From contig CALAZS010000069.1 of the NCBI GenBank assembly GCA_937926265.1, positions 1-20,326 of the forward strand: 20,326 nt of DNA. Direction: 5' to 3'. The DNA comes from an uncultured Gammaproteobacteria bacterium (GTDB taxonomy: Bacteria; Pseudomonadota; Gammaproteobacteria; Chromatiales; Chromatiaceae). The notes below the pieces were generated by a model. It was not told the origin of the DNA. It made no database searches and saw only the letters and a program-made list of their open reading frames with translations. Position numbers and translations under genes: made by a program. This document shows positions 18,913 to 20,326 of the stretch, one piece after another (position 1 is the stretch's first letter; each line of letters starts with the position of its first letter).

Positions 18913-20326
18913 ATGAAAACACGAATTATTTCCCTGCTTTTGATTTTTCTGGCTTCACTTGTGATTCCATTGGCGATTCCATCAGCGCAGGTATTTGCCA
19001 GCCAGGTCAAAGTGCATGAGTATGAACTTGATAATGGCATGAAAATCTTCGTTAAACCCGATCGCAGGGCGCCAATTGCGGTATCCCAGGTCTGGTACAA
19101 GGTTGGCAGCAGCTATGAACATAATGGCATTACCGGTGTGTCACATGTACTTGAACACATGATGTTCAAGGGAACGCACAATCTGGGTCCAAATGAATTC
19201 TCAGAAATTATCGCTGCCAATGGCGGGCGCGAAAATGCCTTTACCGGGCGAGACTATACGGCTTATTTCCAGACATTGTCTGCCGATCGTATCGAGATTG
19301 CATTCGAACTGGAAGCTGATCGTATGCACAATCTTGCCCTGGCAGAAGAAGAATTCAAAAAAGAGGTTGAGGTCGTCAAAGAAGAAAGAAGATTACGTAC
19401 CGAAGATAAACCAACATCACTTACTTACGAACGTTTCAAGGCTGCTGCATTTGCCAGTTCGCCTTACCGCAGTCCGGTGATTGGCTGGATGTCGGACCTG
19501 AATACCATGGAGTTGCAAGATTTAAGTAACTGGTATCAAAAGTGGTACGCACCGGGCAATGCCGCTCTGGTCGTTGTTGGTGATGTTGAACCTGATGAAG
19601 TTTACCAGTTGGCGAAAAAACATTTCGGCAAGGTGCCATCCCGTGATTTTCATAAGCCGAAGAATATTGACGAAGCCCAGGTGCACAATACACTGCGACT
19701 GAAAGTACGTCTTCCTGCAAAACAGCCTTATCTTATCATGGGGTATAAAACACCGGTTGTCGGTTCTGCTGAAGAAGAATGGGAGCCATATGCACTGGAA
19801 GTGCTGGCAGCTATTTTGGATGGCGGTGACAGTGCCCGGTTCAGTAAAGAACTCATCAGGGGTGACGAGATTGCTGTCGTTGCAGATGCTTCATACGGTG
19901 CTTACAGCCGGTTGCCGGATATGTTTCTGCTCGATGGTACACCCTCTGACAGGTATACCATTGAAGACCTTGAGCAGGCTTTTCTGAAACAGATAGAACG
20001 GGTTAAGACGCAACCGGTATCTGACAGCGAACTTGAGCGAATTGTTACCCAGGTCGTTGCCGGCAAGGTCTATGAACTTGATTCGGTATTCTACCAGGCG
20101 ATGCAGATAGGTATGCTGGAAACCATGGGAATGGATTGGCAGTTGATTGATAAACATGTTGAAAACATCAAGGCAGTGACGCCACAGATGATCCAGAAAG
20201 TCGCCAAAAAATACCTGATTGAGGACAACCTGTATGTAGCTGAGCTGGAACCTTTGCCGATTGAAAATTCCACTGCGACATCATCCAATTCAGTTTTAAC
20301 TCCAAATTCAACTTCGGCTTCAACTC
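18913..20326 (+). CDS. M16 family zinc metallopeptidase (partial, runs off the right edge)
   Basis: The frame is open from ATG 18913 to the window end (471 codons, no stop). The N-terminus is a Sec signal ending near VFA at 27-29, so the enzyme is periplasmic. The inverted zinc motif HVLEH (H78, E81, H82) is intact, and the third ligand is probably E158 in KEVEVVKEERR. Two M16 half-domains follow, with WYAPGNAALVVVGDV and YHLQ-like loops replaced by TPVVGSAEEEWEP. Such proteins sit next to ftsY in many gammaproteobacteria, often as a catalytic and a non-catalytic pair; the partner would lie to the right. The last visible residues (from about 449) are a Ser/Thr/Asn-rich linker not usual in the core family. 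No clear ribosome site precedes the ATG. The 111-bp gap to ftsY holds no definite promoter. Confidence 0.93.
   Translation, partial: MKTRIISLLLIFLASLVIPLAIPSAQVFASQVKVHEYELDNGMKIFVKPDRRAPIAVSQVWYKVGSSYEHNGITGVSHVLEHMMFKGTHNLGPNEFSEIIAANGGRENAFTGRDYTAYFQTLSADRIEIAFELEADRMHNLALAEEEFKKEVEVVKEERRLRTEDKPTSLTYERFKAAAFASSPYRSPVIGWMSDLNTMELQDLSNWYQKWYAPGNAALVVVGDVEPDEVYQLAKKHFGKVPSRDFHKPKNIDEAQVHNTLRLKVRLPAKQPYLIMGYKTPVVGSAEEEWEPYALEVLAAILDGGDSARFSKELIRGDEIAVVADASYGAYSRLPDMFLLDGTPSDRYTIEDLEQAFLKQIERVKTQPVSDSELERIVTQVVAGKVYELDSVFYQAMQIGMLETMGMDWQLIDKHVENIKAVTPQMIQKVAKKYLIEDNLYVAELEPLPIENSTATSSNSVLTPNSTSAST
18963..18986 (+). repeat. 12-bp tandem duplication in the M16 signal peptide
   Basis: GATTCCATTGGC (18963-18974) and GATTCCATCAGC (18975-18986), two mismatches. 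It lengthens the hydrophobic part of the signal peptide in frame (IPLA-IPSA), much as in the rhodanese signal. Confidence 0.7.

Overview
The window looks like the chromosome of a non-enteric gammaproteobacterium with moderate GC. The evidence is a ubiquinone pathway pair (ubiC-ubiA), a bioBFHCD biotin operon of the BioC/BioH type, the ftsY-ftsE-ftsX-rpoH block followed divergently by an M16 peptidase, and cbb3-oxidase assembly genes (ccoI, ccoS). No tRNA, rRNA, insertion sequence, prophage or CRISPR array is visible. Every long gene reads as a normal housekeeping or respiratory gene.

Layout. Bases 1-222 are non-coding, with an inverted repeat and a possible Pho box. Then dgkA, ubiC and ubiA (+) are tightly packed, followed by a small lipoprotein with an amphipathic, LEA-like tail. 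After a 181-bp gap comes a 568-aa REC-REC-PAS-GGDEF diguanylate cyclase. Bases 4503-4760 lie between two convergent 3' ends. They hold what I read as an FNR/ANR-activated small RNA on the minus strand: a perfect FNR box, a correctly spaced -10, a GC hairpin with CCUCC in its loop, and a strand-specific intrinsic terminator. Next, on the minus strand, come an AEC-family carrier, a periplasmic rhodanese and a ComF-type phosphoribosyltransferase. A probable BirA operator and bioB promoter occupy the junction with the divergent bioB.

Bases 7072-15016 (+) are one continuous, closely spaced cluster: bioB, bioF, bioH, bioC, bioD, a SCO-like lipoprotein, the copper ATPase ccoI and ccoS. It joins biotin synthesis directly to copper delivery for cbb3 oxidase. 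A bidirectional terminator at about 15050-15077 separates it from rpoH (-). Two tandem CIRCE elements, one perfect, lie over the likely rpoH promoter, so the heat-shock sigma factor appears to be under HrcA control. Upstream of rpoH, also on the minus strand, are ftsX, ftsE and ftsY. An M16 metallopeptidase starts at 18913 (+) and runs off the right edge.

A second theme runs through the whole window. Short tandem duplications, mostly with 9-, 12- or 15-bp units that keep reading frame, occur in at least nine places, in signal peptides, linkers, tails and gaps. The most original points are the FNR-linked small RNA, the double CIRCE at rpoH, the fused bio-cco operon and this microduplication habit.
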